NCBI GenBank assembly: GCA_020637855.1
Contig: JACKJR010000006.1
Coordinates: 80,103-144,102, forward strand
From: Rhodobiaceae bacterium
GTDB taxonomy: Bacteria; Pseudomonadota; Alphaproteobacteria; Rhizobiales; Tepidamorphaceae
DNA length: 64,000 nucleotides
Reading direction: 5' to 3'
Part shown: piece after piece, positions 18,123-26,827 of the stretch
Layout: every line of letters starts with the position of its first letter
Numbering within the stretch: the stretch's first letter is position 1
The notes under the pieces: model-generated
Database searches by the model: none
Seen by the model: the letters and a program-made list of their open reading frames with translations, nothing else
What the model was told of the DNA's origin: nothing
Translations under genes and position numbers: made by a program

Positions 18123-18971
18123 TTAATTCTGCGTGGTGCCGCCTTCCGGAGCGGGCATGCTTTCGGCCGGTGCAGCAGGCTCTGTCGGCATGGCCGGTTC
18201 AGCCGGAGCAGCATCCGCCGGTGCTGCAGGTTCCGCAGGCATTGCGGGTTCAGCCGGCGCAGAGGGTTCTGCAGGCATCGCGGGCGCAGCCGGTTCGGCA
18301 GGCATTGCAGGTTCAGCCGGAGCTGCGTCCGCCGGTGCGGCGGGTTCAGCAGGGGCGGCTGGTTCGCTCGGCTCGGCGGCGGGTGCCGCCGGCTCTGCCG
18401 GCATCGCGGGTTCTTCGGTCGCAGCCGTCGGCAGGTCGGCCGGGCTGTCAGACAGGCTGCGCAAATACATCAGCAGATCGCCACGGTCACCCGGCTTCTT
18501 GACGCCGGCAAAGCCCATCAGCGTGCCGGGCAGATATCCCTTCGGATTTTCGAGGAAATGGTTGAGGTTCTCGAATGTCCAGGATTGGTCTGCCACCGAC
18601 TTCATGGCGTCGGAATAGCTGAAACCTTCGTGCGAGCCCTTGGGGCGGTCGACGATGTTCCAGAGATTGGGGCCGACCTTGTTGGCGCCGCCCTGTTCGA
18701 AGGTGTGGCAGGCCGCGCACTTCTTGGCGACTTTCTCGCCCTTCGCGACATCGCCTTCGGCGAGCAGCGTGGCAAGCGGGGTTTCTTCTTCGGTGGCAGC
18801 CGTGTCGCCGCCGCCATGGTCATCGCCGCCATCGGCGACCTGAACATCAAAGCCAGGTGTTTCCGGCAGATGCACCTTGAACAGCTCGGTCGCGAGCGTG
18901 TTCACGCCCAGTACCAGCAGCAAAGTGCCGAGCACCGCGCCGGCAATCTTGTTCAGTTCATAGCTGTCCAT
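18123..18971 (-). CDS. cycM: Membrane-anchored cytochrome c (CycM type) with Pro/Ala-rich C-terminal tail
   Basis: Electron carrier tethered to the inner membrane, which in rhizobia links complex III to the aa3 oxidase. It has an N-terminal anchor (AGAVLGTLLLVLGVNTLA), haem motif CAACH at residues 85-89, the downstream KVGPNLW segment and a methionine ligand in GTLMGFAG (Met152). The cytochrome domain ends near residue 182, where CycM proteins usually stop. Here about 100 further residues consist of imperfect repeats of PAEPAAPADAAPAEPAMPAEPA type. The tail is acidic and proline-rich and is probably extended in the periplasm. The gene is divergent from kdsB. Confidence 0.88.
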   Translation of the reverse strand: MDSYELNKIAGAVLGTLLLVLGVNTLATELFKVHLPETPGFDVQVADGGDDHGGGDTAATEEETPLATLLAEGDVAKGEKVAKKCAACHTFEQGGANKVGPNLWNIVDRPKGSHEGFSYSDAMKSVADQSWTFENLNHFLENPKGYLPGTLMGFAGVKKPGDRGDLLMYLRSLSDSPADLPTAATEEPAMPAEPAAPAAEPSEPAAPAEPAAPADAAPAEPAMPAEPAAPAMPAEPSAPAEPAMPAEPAAPADAAPAEPAMPTEPAAPAESMPAPEGGTTQN

Positions 18972-19214
18972 GGTCGAGTTCCCGCAGTCGTCTCAAATTG
19001 CGTGGCGCCGTCTGACCGGCAAACCATTAAGTCACCGTCATTCGGAAGGCGCAAATCCATCATGGCCGCGCCTGCACGCTTCCCCGCCGCTGTATGTGCG
19101 TCAAACGCGTCGCGGTCAAGGCCATCATAAAGGGTTTTTGGTCACAGTCTTTTCTCTAAACGGCACAATTCGTATAACGCGCAGCCCGTAAACCGCATAA
19201 GGCGCAGTTCGCAC

Positions 19215-19943
19215 GTGAACCCGATCGTTATTATTCCCGCCCGCATGGCCTCGACCCGTCTGCCCGGCAAGCCGATGGCCGACATCGCCGGGGCGCCGAT
19301 GATCGTCCACGTTGCCCGGCGTGCCGCGGAAGCTGAACTGGGGCCTGTCGCCGTCGCCACGGATTCAGCGGAAATTGCCGAAGCCGCCGAGGCAGCCGGG
19401 TTCATGGCGGTGATGACCCGCGCCGATCACCCCTCCGGATCCGACCGCGTGTACGAGGCTGTCAGCATTCTTGATCCGCACGGTAAGCACGATGCGATCG
19501 TCAACCTGCAGGGAGACCTGCCGGTGATCGATCCCGCAGACATTCGCGCCGTTTCCCGCGCGCTTGAGACTTCAGGCGCCGACATTGCCACGCTGGCGGC
19601 GCGTATCGTCGAAGACCACGAGCGCGACAGTCCCAATGTGGTGAAGGCAGTGGTTTCCGATCTCGGCGGGGAAGCAATGCGTGCGCTCTATTTCACCCGC
19701 GCAACCACGCCATGGGGCGAGGGTCCTCTGTGGCACCACATCGGCATTTATGCCTGGAGCCGCGATGCCCTGTCGCGTTTCGTTGCCTTGCCGCCGACCC
19801 CGCTGGAGCTGCGCGAAAGACTGGAACAGTTGCGGGCACTCGAACACGGCATGTCGATTGCCGTCGCCGAAGTGGCACGCGCTCCGTTCGGCGTCGATAC
19901 ACCGGAAGATCTCGAGCGCGCCCGCGCGCTGCTGAAGGGATGA
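19215..19943 (+). CDS. kdsB: 3-deoxy-manno-octulosonate cytidylyltransferase
   Basis: Activates Kdo with CTP to CMP-Kdo for lipopolysaccharide inner-core synthesis, in the cytoplasm. The 242-residue product begins with the nucleotide-binding loop IPARMASTRLPGKPMADI. It contains NLQGDLPVIDP (metal site) and the end motif APFGVDTPEDLERA. It starts with GTG without a clear Shine-Dalgarno. The next gene is pheA, 78 bases on, a pairing seen in other rhizobial genomes. Confidence 0.93.
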   Translation: MNPIVIIPARMASTRLPGKPMADIAGAPMIVHVARRAAEAELGPVAVATDSAEIAEAAEAAGFMAVMTRADHPSGSDRVYEAVSILDPHGKHDAIVNLQGDLPVIDPADIRAVSRALETSGADIATLAARIVEDHERDSPNVVKAVVSDLGGEAMRALYFTRATTPWGEGPLWHHIGIYAWSRDALSRFVALPPTPLELRERLEQLRALEHGMSIAVAEVARAPFGVDTPEDLERARALLKG

Positions 19944-20021
19944 GGTGTCGAAAGGGATGAATGGTGTAATGCGTCCGGCTTTGCTAAAGGCAGGGCTTAG
20001 TCAGTTCAGGAATTCAGATCA

Positions 20022-20909
20022 ATGATGAGCCGTCCGCGCCGCATAGCCTTTCAGGGAGAGCCGGGAGCCAACTCCCATATCGCCTGTCACGATGTCTATC
20101 CCGACCATGAAGCCATGGCCTGCCCGACATTCGAGGATGCGTTTCAGGCCGTGAATACCGGCACGGCGTCTCTCGGCATGATCCCGATCGAGAATTCCGT
20201 CGCCGGCCGCGTCGCCGACATCCATCACCTGCTGCCGGAATCGGGCCTGCACATCATCGGCGAGTATTTCCTGCCCGTACATTACTGCCTCGTTGCCCCC
20301 AAGGGAGCGACGCTGGAGACGATCAAGAAAGTGCGCAGCCACCCGCAGGCGCTCGGCCAGTGCCGCAAGCGGTTGCGCAGCCACGGCTTCGAAGCCGAGA
20401 TCGGCGCCGATACGGCTGGTTCCGCCCACCAGGTTGCGAAAATGAACGACCCGGCCTATGCGGCGCTGGCGCCGCGTCTGGCAGCCGAAGTCTATGGTCT
20501 CGAAATCCTCGGCGAGAACTGGGAGGACGAGGAGCACAACACGACCCGTTTCGTGGTGCTGTCCAACGAAAAGGCCTGGGTGGCGCGCGGCCTTGGTCCC
20601 GTCGTGACCACCTTTGTCTTCCGTGTGCGCAATGTGCCCGCCGCGCTCTACAAGGCGATGGGCGGTTTCGCCACCAATGGCGTCAACATGACGAAGCTTG
20701 AATCCTACCAGCTCGACGGTGAGTTCTTCGCAACCCAGTTCTACGCCGATATCGAGGGCCATCCCGACGACAGGAACGTCGCGCTGGCGCTGGAGGAACT
20801 GGCGTTCTTCTCGCGCGAGTTCCGCATCCTTGGCGTATACCGGGCAAGCCCTTTCCGCGAGCAGGTCGCGGCCAAGGTTGCGGCGCGGATGGCGACGGAA
20901 CCGTCTTAA
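20022..20909 (+). CDS. pheA: Prephenate dehydratase
   Basis: Converts prephenate to phenylpyruvate in phenylalanine synthesis. The catalytic domain (about residues 5-190) begins RRIAFQGEPGANSHIAC and contains GMIPIENSVAGRV and the TTRFVVLS segment with the conserved Thr-Thr-Arg. A C-terminal ACT domain (about 205-285) with TKLESYQ indicates feedback inhibition by phenylalanine. There is no fused chorismate mutase. It has 295 residues. Two ATGs stand in tandem; the first is used. Confidence 0.94.
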   Translation: MMSRPRRIAFQGEPGANSHIACHDVYPDHEAMACPTFEDAFQAVNTGTASLGMIPIENSVAGRVADIHHLLPESGLHIIGEYFLPVHYCLVAPKGATLETIKKVRSHPQALGQCRKRLRSHGFEAEIGADTAGSAHQVAKMNDPAYAALAPRLAAEVYGLEILGENWEDEEHNTTRFVVLSNEKAWVARGLGPVVTTFVFRVRNVPAALYKAMGGFATNGVNMTKLESYQLDGEFFATQFYADIEGHPDDRNVALALEELAFFSREFRILGVYRASPFREQVAAKVAARMATEPS

Positions 20910-20911
20910 AG

Positions 20912-21070
20912 CAATCCCAGGAAAAGTGCCCTGCGGTTTTCCGTCCGGGATTGCGTCAGGATAGAGATCAATCCCAGGAAAAATGGGTACCGGTTTTCCG
21001 TCCGGGATTGCGTCAGGATAGAGATCAATCCCAGGAAAAGTGCCCTGCGGTTTTCCGTCCGGGGTTGCGG
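20912..21070. repeat. Three tandem 57-bp units, each holding a long imperfect palindrome
   Basis: Units start at 20912, 20969 and 21026, exactly 57 bases apart. Each opens CAATCCCAGGAAAA and closes TTTTCC-GTCC-GGGATTG, so the ends pair as a hairpin of about 13 bp with an internal mismatch and a loop of about 11 bases. Units 1 and 3 share the loop GTGCCCTGCGG; unit 2 has ATGGGTACCGG. The third closing arm is slightly changed (GGGGTTG). It lies between the convergent pheA and nudC genes and may end transcription from both sides. Similar CAATCCCAGGAAAA elements are common between genes in rhizobia. Confidence 0.92.
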
Positions 21071-21107
21071 CTAAAAATGCTGCAATGCGGATGGCTGCCT
21101 AGGCATT

Positions 21108-22028
21108 TTAGTCCGGCAGGATCGCTTCGTTTTCCATGAAGCTTGCGATCAGCTGATGCGCGATGGCGCTCGGCGGCGGTATCATTCGGCCCGCGGGGTC
21201 CTCGAACGCCAGCATCGTCTTGATCTCTTCGCGGGTGAACCACGCCGCATCGGCGATCTCGTCTGTATCGATGTTCAGCTCCGTCGTTTCGGCATGTGCC
21301 ATGCAGCCGATCATCAGCGAGGAAGGGAACGGCCAGGGCTGGCTTGAGTGATAGCGTACTTGCGCTGTCCGTATGCCGGCTTCCTCGAACAGTTCGCGCC
21401 GCACGGCATCCTCGATTGTCTCGCCGGGTTCGATGAAGCCGGCAAGCGCGGAGTACATGCCCGGAATGAAATTCGCCCCGCGCGCCAGCAGGGCCCGGTC
21501 GCCATCCACCGCGAGCATGATGACGACCGGATCAACACGGGGAAAATGCTGCGTTTTGCAGCTATCGCAGTCGCGCCGCCAGCCGCCCTGCGAGGGTTCA
21601 GTCGGTGCGCCGCAATTTGCGCAGAACCTGTGCCGCGCATGCCAGCTTGTCAGGGATTTTCCTGTGCCCACAAGGGCCAGTTGATCGTCCGTCAGCAACC
21701 CTTGCGTGGCAATCGAGCGCATGTCGATAGCCTTGATGCGGGGGAACCCTTCGCCCTCGGGGATTGGTGCGGAGACGCCATAAATCGGGCCGACGGCATC
21801 GTTGCCCAGAAAGACCGCGTTTCCCGGATCGCCGCCAAGCGCGATCGTCTCATTGCGATCATGCAGCGCCTTGAAGTGCTCGCACCCCGTCAGCTCGATC
21901 AGCGCCCGCTCGCCGCTGACAAGGACGAATCGTGCGTTCTCTTCGTTGCCGGTCATGTGTGGGCGCTGCTTGTCGGCACGGTCGGCCGAGAACCGCGCAT
22001 AGGCGTTGCGTCTGCTGCGTTCATCCAT
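21108..22028 (-). CDS. nudC: NADH pyrophosphatase, NudC-like Nudix hydrolase
   Basis: Hydrolyses NADH and related dinucleotides to mononucleotides; family members also remove NAD caps from RNA. The 306-residue product has an N-terminal domain, a four-cysteine zinc ribbon (FCANCGAPTE and DCDSCKTQ), and a Nudix box (GFIEPGETIEDAVRRELFEE). The NudC-specific SQPWPFPSSLM motif follows. The ATG at 22028 (MDERSRR) has AGGAGA upstream; the longer open frame has no support. It converges with pheA and faces the SRP RNA gene upstream. Confidence 0.93.
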   Translation of the reverse strand: MDERSRRNAYARFSADRADKQRPHMTGNEENARFVLVSGERALIELTGCEHFKALHDRNETIALGGDPGNAVFLGNDAVGPIYGVSAPIPEGEGFPRIKAIDMRSIATQGLLTDDQLALVGTGKSLTSWHARHRFCANCGAPTEPSQGGWRRDCDSCKTQHFPRVDPVVIMLAVDGDRALLARGANFIPGMYSALAGFIEPGETIEDAVRRELFEEAGIRTAQVRYHSSQPWPFPSSLMIGCMAHAETTELNIDTDEIADAAWFTREEIKTMLAFEDPAGRMIPPPSAIAHQLIASFMENEAILPD

Positions 22029-22113
22029 CCTGCGCGTATCTCCTCGGCTGTGTCTGCGGCGGTCCCGGCGCGAATTTATGCGCCGTTCATGCACAGCCAC
22101 GCAACCACGCCTC

Positions 22114-22144
22114 TTGCTTTCGAGCTATGCGCGTCTGATATAGT
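22114..22144 (+). promoter_or_regulatory. Probable promoter of the SRP RNA gene
   Basis: TATAGT at 22139-22144 stands 7 bases before the expected 5' end of the SRP RNA. A TTGCTT at 22114-22119 could serve as the -35 element, with a rather long spacer of 19 bases. The position relative to the RNA is the main support. Confidence 0.45.
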
Positions 22145-22150
22145 CGCCTC

Positions 22151-22246
22151 GGGAGGCTGGCGGCGGACGAGTTCCTCGCCAACCGGGTCAGGTCCGGAAG
22201 GAAGCAGCCCCAACGAGTTTTGCTCGGGTTGTCCGTTCAGTCTCCC
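22151..22246 (+). ncRNA. ffs: Signal recognition particle RNA (4.5S, bacterial small type)
   Basis: RNA component of the signal recognition particle, which binds Ffh and targets membrane proteins. The diagnostic apical sequence GGTCAGGTCCGGAAGGAAGC, with its GGAA tetraloop, lies at 22186-22205. The ends pair: GGGAGGCTGGCGGCGGAC at the 5' side with GTCCGTTCAGTCTCCC at the 3' side. It lies between nudC and dnaX, a common location in Rhizobiales. The ends are set by pairing and may be off by a few bases. Confidence 0.93.
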
Positions 22247-22310
22247 ACCGAACTTCCGCACGGGTGCGAAAGCATCAAAGGAACCTCTCAATAAGCGGCA
22301 ATCGCGACGC

Positions 22311-24137
22311 ATGGATACCCGCACACCGCCCGATACGGCTGAGAAGGACGGTCGTGGCGCCGCCTACCGGGTATTAGCGCGCAAATACCGCCCCTCCGGT
22401 TTTGAAGATCTGATCGGCCAGGAGCCGATGGTGCGTACGCTGCGCAATGCCTTTGCGTCGGGCCGCATCGCGCAGGCTTATATGCTGACCGGCGTACGTG
22501 GCGTCGGCAAGACCACGACGGCGCGTATCCTCGCCCGCGCGCTCAACTATGAGCCGGCGGAAGGTGGCGCAGGCGTCCCGACCCTCGACATGCCGGAGCT
22601 TGGCCGTCACTGCAAGGCGATCCTCGAATCACGCCACGTCGATGTGATGGAGATGGATGCCGCCTCGCACACCTCCATCGACAACATCCGCGACATTATC
22701 GAATCGGTGCAGTACCGGCCGCTGGAAGCGCGCTACAAGGTCTACATCATCGACGAAGTGCACATGCTGTCGAAGTCGGCCTTCAATGCGCTGCTGAAAA
22801 CGCTGGAAGAGCCGCCCGAACATGTGAAGTTCGTCTTCGCCACGACCGAAATCAGGAAGGTTCCGATCACGGTGTTGTCGCGCTGCCAGCGCTTTGACCT
22901 GCGCCGCGTCGAAGCTGAATCGCTGGTCGCCCATTTGGGCCGTGTCGCGGAATCAGAGGGTATCGAAGTCGAGCCCGATGCGTTGGCCATGGTCGCCCGT
23001 GCTGCGGAAGGATCGGTGCGCGATTCGCTTTCCATTCTCGATCAGGCCATCGCCCATGGTGGCGGCAAGGTCATGGCCCAGACGCTGCGCGACATGCTAG
23101 GGCTTGCCGACCGTGCCCGCGTCGCCGATCTGTTCGAAGCTCTGATGAAGGGCGACATCGCAGCCGCTCTGACCCTTTTCGACGCGCTCTATGCCGAAGG
23201 TGCCGATCCGTCATCGGTGCTGACCGACCTCGCCGCCTTCACGCATACGGTGACGCGGCTGAAGGCGCTGCCCGATGCGGCAGCCGATGCTAGCCTGTCG
23301 GAGGACGAGCGCATCCGTGGCGCGGCCTTTGCGCAAGGGCTGGCGATGGCGACCCTGAACCGTGCCTGGCAGGTCCTCACCAAGGGCATCCCGGAGGTCG
23401 ATACATCCGCCCGCCCGCGCGATGCCGCCGACATGGTGCTGATCCGTCTTGCCCATGCCGCCTCGTTGCCCGATCCGGAAGAAGCCGCGCGCATCCTGCG
23501 CGAAGGCGGTGGCGCATCTGGTTCTGGGACACCTGGCGGATCGGGTGGTTCGGGGCCGCGGGCGGAAAACACATCACCGCCAGTGGCGATTGCCCGCGAG
23601 CGTCACGGTCTTGCGCTTGCGACCAACAGCGCACCCGCACCGAGACAGCAACCCGCAATCGCGGCGGCACCTGCGGTAGCAGTTCGCAAGCTCAAACATT
23701 TCGAGGAAGTTCCCGCGCTTGCCGCCGAGAAGCGCGAACTGAAGCTCAAGCACGATATCGAGAGCTTCGTGCGCCTCGTGCGTTTCGACCCGCCGCGTCT
23801 GGAATTCGGACTTGAGAATGGTGCGCCGGCAGGGCTTGTGCAGGAGATTGGCGCGAAGCTGACTGAATGGACCGGCGAGCGCTGGATTGCGATTCTTTCA
23901 CGCGAAATCGGCGATTTGCCGATCCGCGCCCAGCGCGATCAGGCAGCACAAGCCGAGATGGACGAAGTGCTGCGCAGTCCCATGGTTCTGGCGGTCAGGG
24001 ACCTGTTCCCGGATGCCGAGGTGGTCAGCGTGAAGACCGTAGCCGAGCTTGCCGCGCCGGCACCCGCTGAAGAAGCGTTGCCGGCGGCTGATGACGGCGA
24101 CGATGATGATCTTGAAGACGAGGATTCGTTTGCATGA
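22311..24137 (+). CDS. dnaX: DNA polymerase III subunits gamma/tau
   Basis: Clamp-loader ATPase of the replisome, 608 residues. The AAA+ domain starts YRVLARKYRPSGFEDLIGQE, with Walker A GVRGVGKTTTAR, DEXX box IIDEVHML and sensor 1 VFATTE. The cysteines of the zinc module in the E. coli protein are mostly replaced (LDMPELGRHCKAI), as in other alphaproteobacteria. A Gly/Ser/Pro linker (around 23500-23690) separates the tau-specific end, which is very acidic at its tail. I saw no slippery heptamer for making gamma. The ATG at 22311 starts the conserved region; the open frame upstream runs through the SRP RNA and is not coding. Confidence 0.94.
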   Translation: MDTRTPPDTAEKDGRGAAYRVLARKYRPSGFEDLIGQEPMVRTLRNAFASGRIAQAYMLTGVRGVGKTTTARILARALNYEPAEGGAGVPTLDMPELGRHCKAILESRHVDVMEMDAASHTSIDNIRDIIESVQYRPLEARYKVYIIDEVHMLSKSAFNALLKTLEEPPEHVKFVFATTEIRKVPITVLSRCQRFDLRRVEAESLVAHLGRVAESEGIEVEPDALAMVARAAEGSVRDSLSILDQAIAHGGGKVMAQTLRDMLGLADRARVADLFEALMKGDIAAALTLFDALYAEGADPSSVLTDLAAFTHTVTRLKALPDAAADASLSEDERIRGAAFAQGLAMATLNRAWQVLTKGIPEVDTSARPRDAADMVLIRLAHAASLPDPEEAARILREGGGASGSGTPGGSGGSGPRAENTSPPVAIARERHGLALATNSAPAPRQQPAIAAAPAVAVRKLKHFEEVPALAAEKRELKLKHDIESFVRLVRFDPPRLEFGLENGAPAGLVQEIGAKLTEWTGERWIAILSREIGDLPIRAQRDQAAQAEMDEVLRSPMVLAVRDLFPDAEVVSVKTVAELAAPAPAEEALPAADDGDDDDLEDEDSFA

Positions 24138-24454
24138 AAGACTTTATGGGCATGATGAAACAGGCGCAGCAGCTTCAGGCCAAGATGGCCGAGATGCAGC
24201 AGCAGCTTGCCGAAACGGAAATCGAGGGCAGCGCAGGCGGCGGCCTTGTATCCGTGACGCTGGACGGCAAGGGCAGCCTCAAGCATGTGAACATCGACGA
24301 GAGCCTGCTGAAACCGGAAGAGCGTGAAATCGTCGAGGACCTGGTCGTCACGGCTCACGCTGCTGCGCGTTCAAGGCTCGAGGAGGTCATGCAGGAGCGC
24401 ATGCAGGAAGTCACCGGCGGCCTGCCGCTGCCTCCCGGCATGAAGCTGTTCTGA
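24134..24454 (+). CDS. ybaB: YbaB/EbfC family nucleoid-associated protein
   Basis: Small DNA-binding protein of 106 residues that forms dimers. The N-terminus is Met/Gln-rich (MKDFMGMMKQAQQLQAKMAEMQQQLA), the core contains GGGLVSVTLDGKG, and the end is GLPLPPGMKLF, all typical of the family. Its ATG overlaps the dnaX stop (ATGA), and recR follows 16 bases later, giving the widely conserved dnaX-ybaB-recR operon tied to replication and repair. Confidence 0.94.
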   Translation: MKDFMGMMKQAQQLQAKMAEMQQQLAETEIEGSAGGGLVSVTLDGKGSLKHVNIDESLLKPEEREIVEDLVVTAHAAARSRLEEVMQERMQEVTGGLPLPPGMKLF

Positions 24455-24470
24455 TCATCGGAAAGACCGG

Positions 24471-25076
24471 ATGAGTGGTTCGGCTGCCAGTCCCGAAATC
24501 GAGAGGCTGATCCAGCTTCTGGCGCGTCTGCCTGGCCTGGGTCCGCGTTCGGCGCGCCGCGCCGCGCTGCACCTGATCCAGAAGCGCGATGCGCTGCTCG
24601 AACCCCTGGCCGAAGCCATGAAAGTGGCGGCCGAACGCATCGTCACCTGCTCGCAGTGCGGCAATATCGACACCGCCGACCCGTGCGCCATCTGCCGCGA
24701 TCCGCGCCGCGAGACCGGCCTGATCTGCGTGGTCGAGACGGTGGCCGATCTGTGGGCGCTTGAGCGCGCAACGGCGGTCGCGGGCCGTTATCACGTTCTT
24801 GGCGGCACCCTGTCACCGCTTGATGGCGTCGGTCCTGACGACCTCAACGTTGCGGGGCTGGTCGCACGGGTGAAGGCGGGCGGCGTCACCGAGGTGGTGC
24901 TGGCGATGAACGCCACCGTGGATGGTCAGACCACTGCCCATTACGTCACCGATCTGCTGGAAGGCACCGGGGTATCCATCTCTCGGCTTGCCCACGGCGT
25001 GCCGGTTGGAGGCGAACTCGATTATCTCGATGAGGGTACGCTGTCCGCCGCGATCCGTTCGCGCCGGCCATTCTGA
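24471..25076 (+). CDS. recR: Recombination mediator protein RecR
   Basis: Acts with RecF and RecO to load RecA at gaps in DNA. The 201-residue product has an N-terminal helix-hairpin-helix (RLPGLGPRSARRAALHL), a four-cysteine zinc finger (CSQCGNID and CAICRDPRR), and a Toprim domain beginning ICVVETVADLWALE. The C-terminus has the conserved PVGGELDYLDEGTL. It is the last gene of the dnaX operon and ends 23 bases before the convergent cytochrome gene. Confidence 0.95.
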   Translation: MSGSAASPEIERLIQLLARLPGLGPRSARRAALHLIQKRDALLEPLAEAMKVAAERIVTCSQCGNIDTADPCAICRDPRRETGLICVVETVADLWALERATAVAGRYHVLGGTLSPLDGVGPDDLNVAGLVARVKAGGVTEVVLAMNATVDGQTTAHYVTDLLEGTGVSISRLAHGVPVGGELDYLDEGTLSAAIRSRRPF

Positions 25077-25099
25077 AAACACAAAGCTGACCCGGGCAG

Positions 25100-25567
25100 C
25101 TACCGAATGCGATACGCATCATGGCAGGCGACGCAGTTTTGCGTAATGGCCTGAAGCGCATCGTAAGCCTTACGCTTCGACTCGCCGGGAGGGTCGAGTT
25201 CTGCATCGCGAACGATGATCGCAAATTGGCTGGCTGCCCGATGCATCTGCGTGCCGATCTTAGCCATTTCTTCCGGCATGAAGGGGGCCATGTGCTCTGC
25301 GCCATGCAGTGACAGGGATGACATGCCAAGCCGGTTTTCGGCGGCCTGTGCCGCAGTGCCCGCATCGTCTTTTGCCAATGCCGCCAGGATTTCGTCGAGA
25401 GTGACGAGATGATCGCGCATGTTGGCGAGCATATGCTCCTGCATCATCGCCGGAAGTTCCACAAATTCTCGGCTGTCCTCTGCGGCCGTGACAAGCCGTG
25501 CCGTCAGGGCAGCCATCACGACGACCGCCGCTGCGATAGCCGCTTTCACAGTGGATGGCTTTCTCAT
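25100..25567 (-). CDS. Periplasmic cytochrome c' family protein
   Basis: Secreted single-haem protein of 155 residues. A signal peptide (AAIAAAVVVMAALTARLVTAAE) precedes a four-helix-bundle region. The haem motif CVACH stands near the C-terminus (NCVACHDAYRIR), the position typical of class II cytochromes c' and related sensors. Such proteins bind NO or CO or act in electron transfer; the role here is not known. It ends convergent with recR and starts 11 bases after the rmuC stop on the same strand. Confidence 0.82.
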   Translation of the reverse strand: MRKPSTVKAAIAAAVVVMAALTARLVTAAEDSREFVELPAMMQEHMLANMRDHLVTLDEILAALAKDDAGTAAQAAENRLGMSSLSLHGAEHMAPFMPEEMAKIGTQMHRAASQFAIIVRDAELDPPGESKRKAYDALQAITQNCVACHDAYRIR

Positions 25568-25578
25568 GCGTCTATTCC

Positions 25579-26784
25579 CTATTCTCCGGCAGCCAGAGTC
25601 TTCTGCATCGCCCTTGGAAGCGCTTCGGCTTCTTCCGCGAATTCCAGGCTCTCGATCCGCGTGCCGCGTTTGCCGATCTTGTCGGCAGACGTGATGATCT
25701 GCTCGATGTCCTTGTTGGCCTGCCCGAAATGGGTCTGAAGATTGTTCACCCGGTCGCGCAGCCGCCCGACGTCTTCCAGCAGCCGCGATACTTCGGTCTG
25801 GATGACATGCGCCTGCTCGCGCATGCGCTGGTCGCGCAGGATCGCCTGCACCACCTGGATCGCCAGCATCAAGAGGCTCGGACCGACGATGACGATGCGC
25901 GACTTGTAGGCTTTTTGCGCCACGTCCTCGAAATGCTCGTGCAGTTCAGCGTAGATCGATTCCGACGGCACGAACATTAAAGCGATGTCCTGCGTCTCGC
26001 CGGGAATGAGATAACGTTCGCAGATATCACAGATGTGCTTGCCGACATCGGTTTTCAGCCGCTGCGTGGCCGCCTTGCGGTCGGTATCGTTTTCGGCTTC
26101 GCGAAATGCATTGAAGGCTTCCAGCGGAAACTTGGCGTCAACCACCAGCCCCGGCGCGCCATTCGGCATGCGGATCAGGCAATCGGGCCGCTTGTCGTTC
26201 GATAGCGTCGCCTGGAACGTATAGGCGTCAGACGGTAGGCCGTCCGAGATGATGGCCTCCATTCGCACCTGCCCGAAGGCGCCGCGCCGCTGCTTGTTGG
26301 AGAGAATCTCCTGCAAGCTGACCACGCCGCGCGACAATTCGGTGATGTTCTGCTGCGCGGCATCGATCACCGCGAGGCGCTCGTTGAGTTTGGTCAGGTT
26401 GTCGTGGGTGGCTTGCGCCTGCGTCGTCATGTTCTGACCAAGGCGGTGGCCGAAGCCCTCGATCTGTTCGCGCAGGCCCTTGGCAAGGTCGGACTGCCGG
26501 CTGCCGAACACTTCCGCCATGGTCGCCATGCGCCCGGTCATCTCCGCCTGCTGGCGGGTCAGTTCGCCAAGCCTTGTTTCCAGTTCCTGCGCCTGCGCTT
26601 GTTCGGCGGCCTGTTGGCGGGCGGCATCTTCGCGCGCTTGTGCCCGCGCGCGCCATGCGATGATGAGCGCGATCAGGGCGGCAAGCGTCAGCACGGCGAA
26701 CGCGCCAATGACGCCGGTTAGCGCCTGCGCATAGGTCAGCGAATAATCGCCGAGAACGAGGAATGTTGTGTCGAGATCAAGCAT
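25579..26784 (-). CDS. rmuC: DNA recombination protein RmuC homologue
   Basis: Predicted nuclease-like protein that limits DNA inversion at short repeats. The 401-residue product has an N-terminal membrane helix (ALTGVIGAFAVLTLAALIALIIA), a long Gln/Ala-rich coiled coil (about residues 50-160), and the RmuC domain. The domain's markers are RGAFGQVRMEAII, CLIRMPNGAPGLVVDAKFPLEAF and IALMFVPSESIYAEL. The cytochrome gene follows closely downstream. Confidence 0.92.
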   Translation of the reverse strand: MLDLDTTFLVLGDYSLTYAQALTGVIGAFAVLTLAALIALIIAWRARAQAREDAARQQAAEQAQAQELETRLGELTRQQAEMTGRMATMAEVFGSRQSDLAKGLREQIEGFGHRLGQNMTTQAQATHDNLTKLNERLAVIDAAQQNITELSRGVVSLQEILSNKQRRGAFGQVRMEAIISDGLPSDAYTFQATLSNDKRPDCLIRMPNGAPGLVVDAKFPLEAFNAFREAENDTDRKAATQRLKTDVGKHICDICERYLIPGETQDIALMFVPSESIYAELHEHFEDVAQKAYKSRIVIVGPSLLMLAIQVVQAILRDQRMREQAHVIQTEVSRLLEDVGRLRDRVNNLQTHFGQANKDIEQIITSADKIGKRGTRIESLEFAEEAEALPRAMQKTLAAGE

Positions 26785-26827
26785 GCAGCGTTGAGTCTAG
26801 CTTGATTCGGCAAATGAGCGCTTAGGC

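Noticed and set aside
18133..18618. Collagen-like Gly-Ala-Ser repeat frame on the plus strand
   Set aside because: It is the reverse complement of the Pro/Ala-rich tail of CycM, whose haem domain proves the minus strand is coding.
20912..21070. CRISPR array
   Set aside because: The three 57-bp units are contiguous and nearly identical throughout, with no unique spacers, and no cas genes are present.
21348..22310. Long N-terminal extension of DnaX
   Set aside because: The frame is open but runs antisense to nudC and through the SRP RNA. DnaX family sequence starts just after the ATG at 22311.
22560..22660. Damaged zinc module in DnaX as a novelty
   Set aside because: Loss of these cysteines is usual in alphaproteobacterial DnaX, so it is not a defect of this gene.
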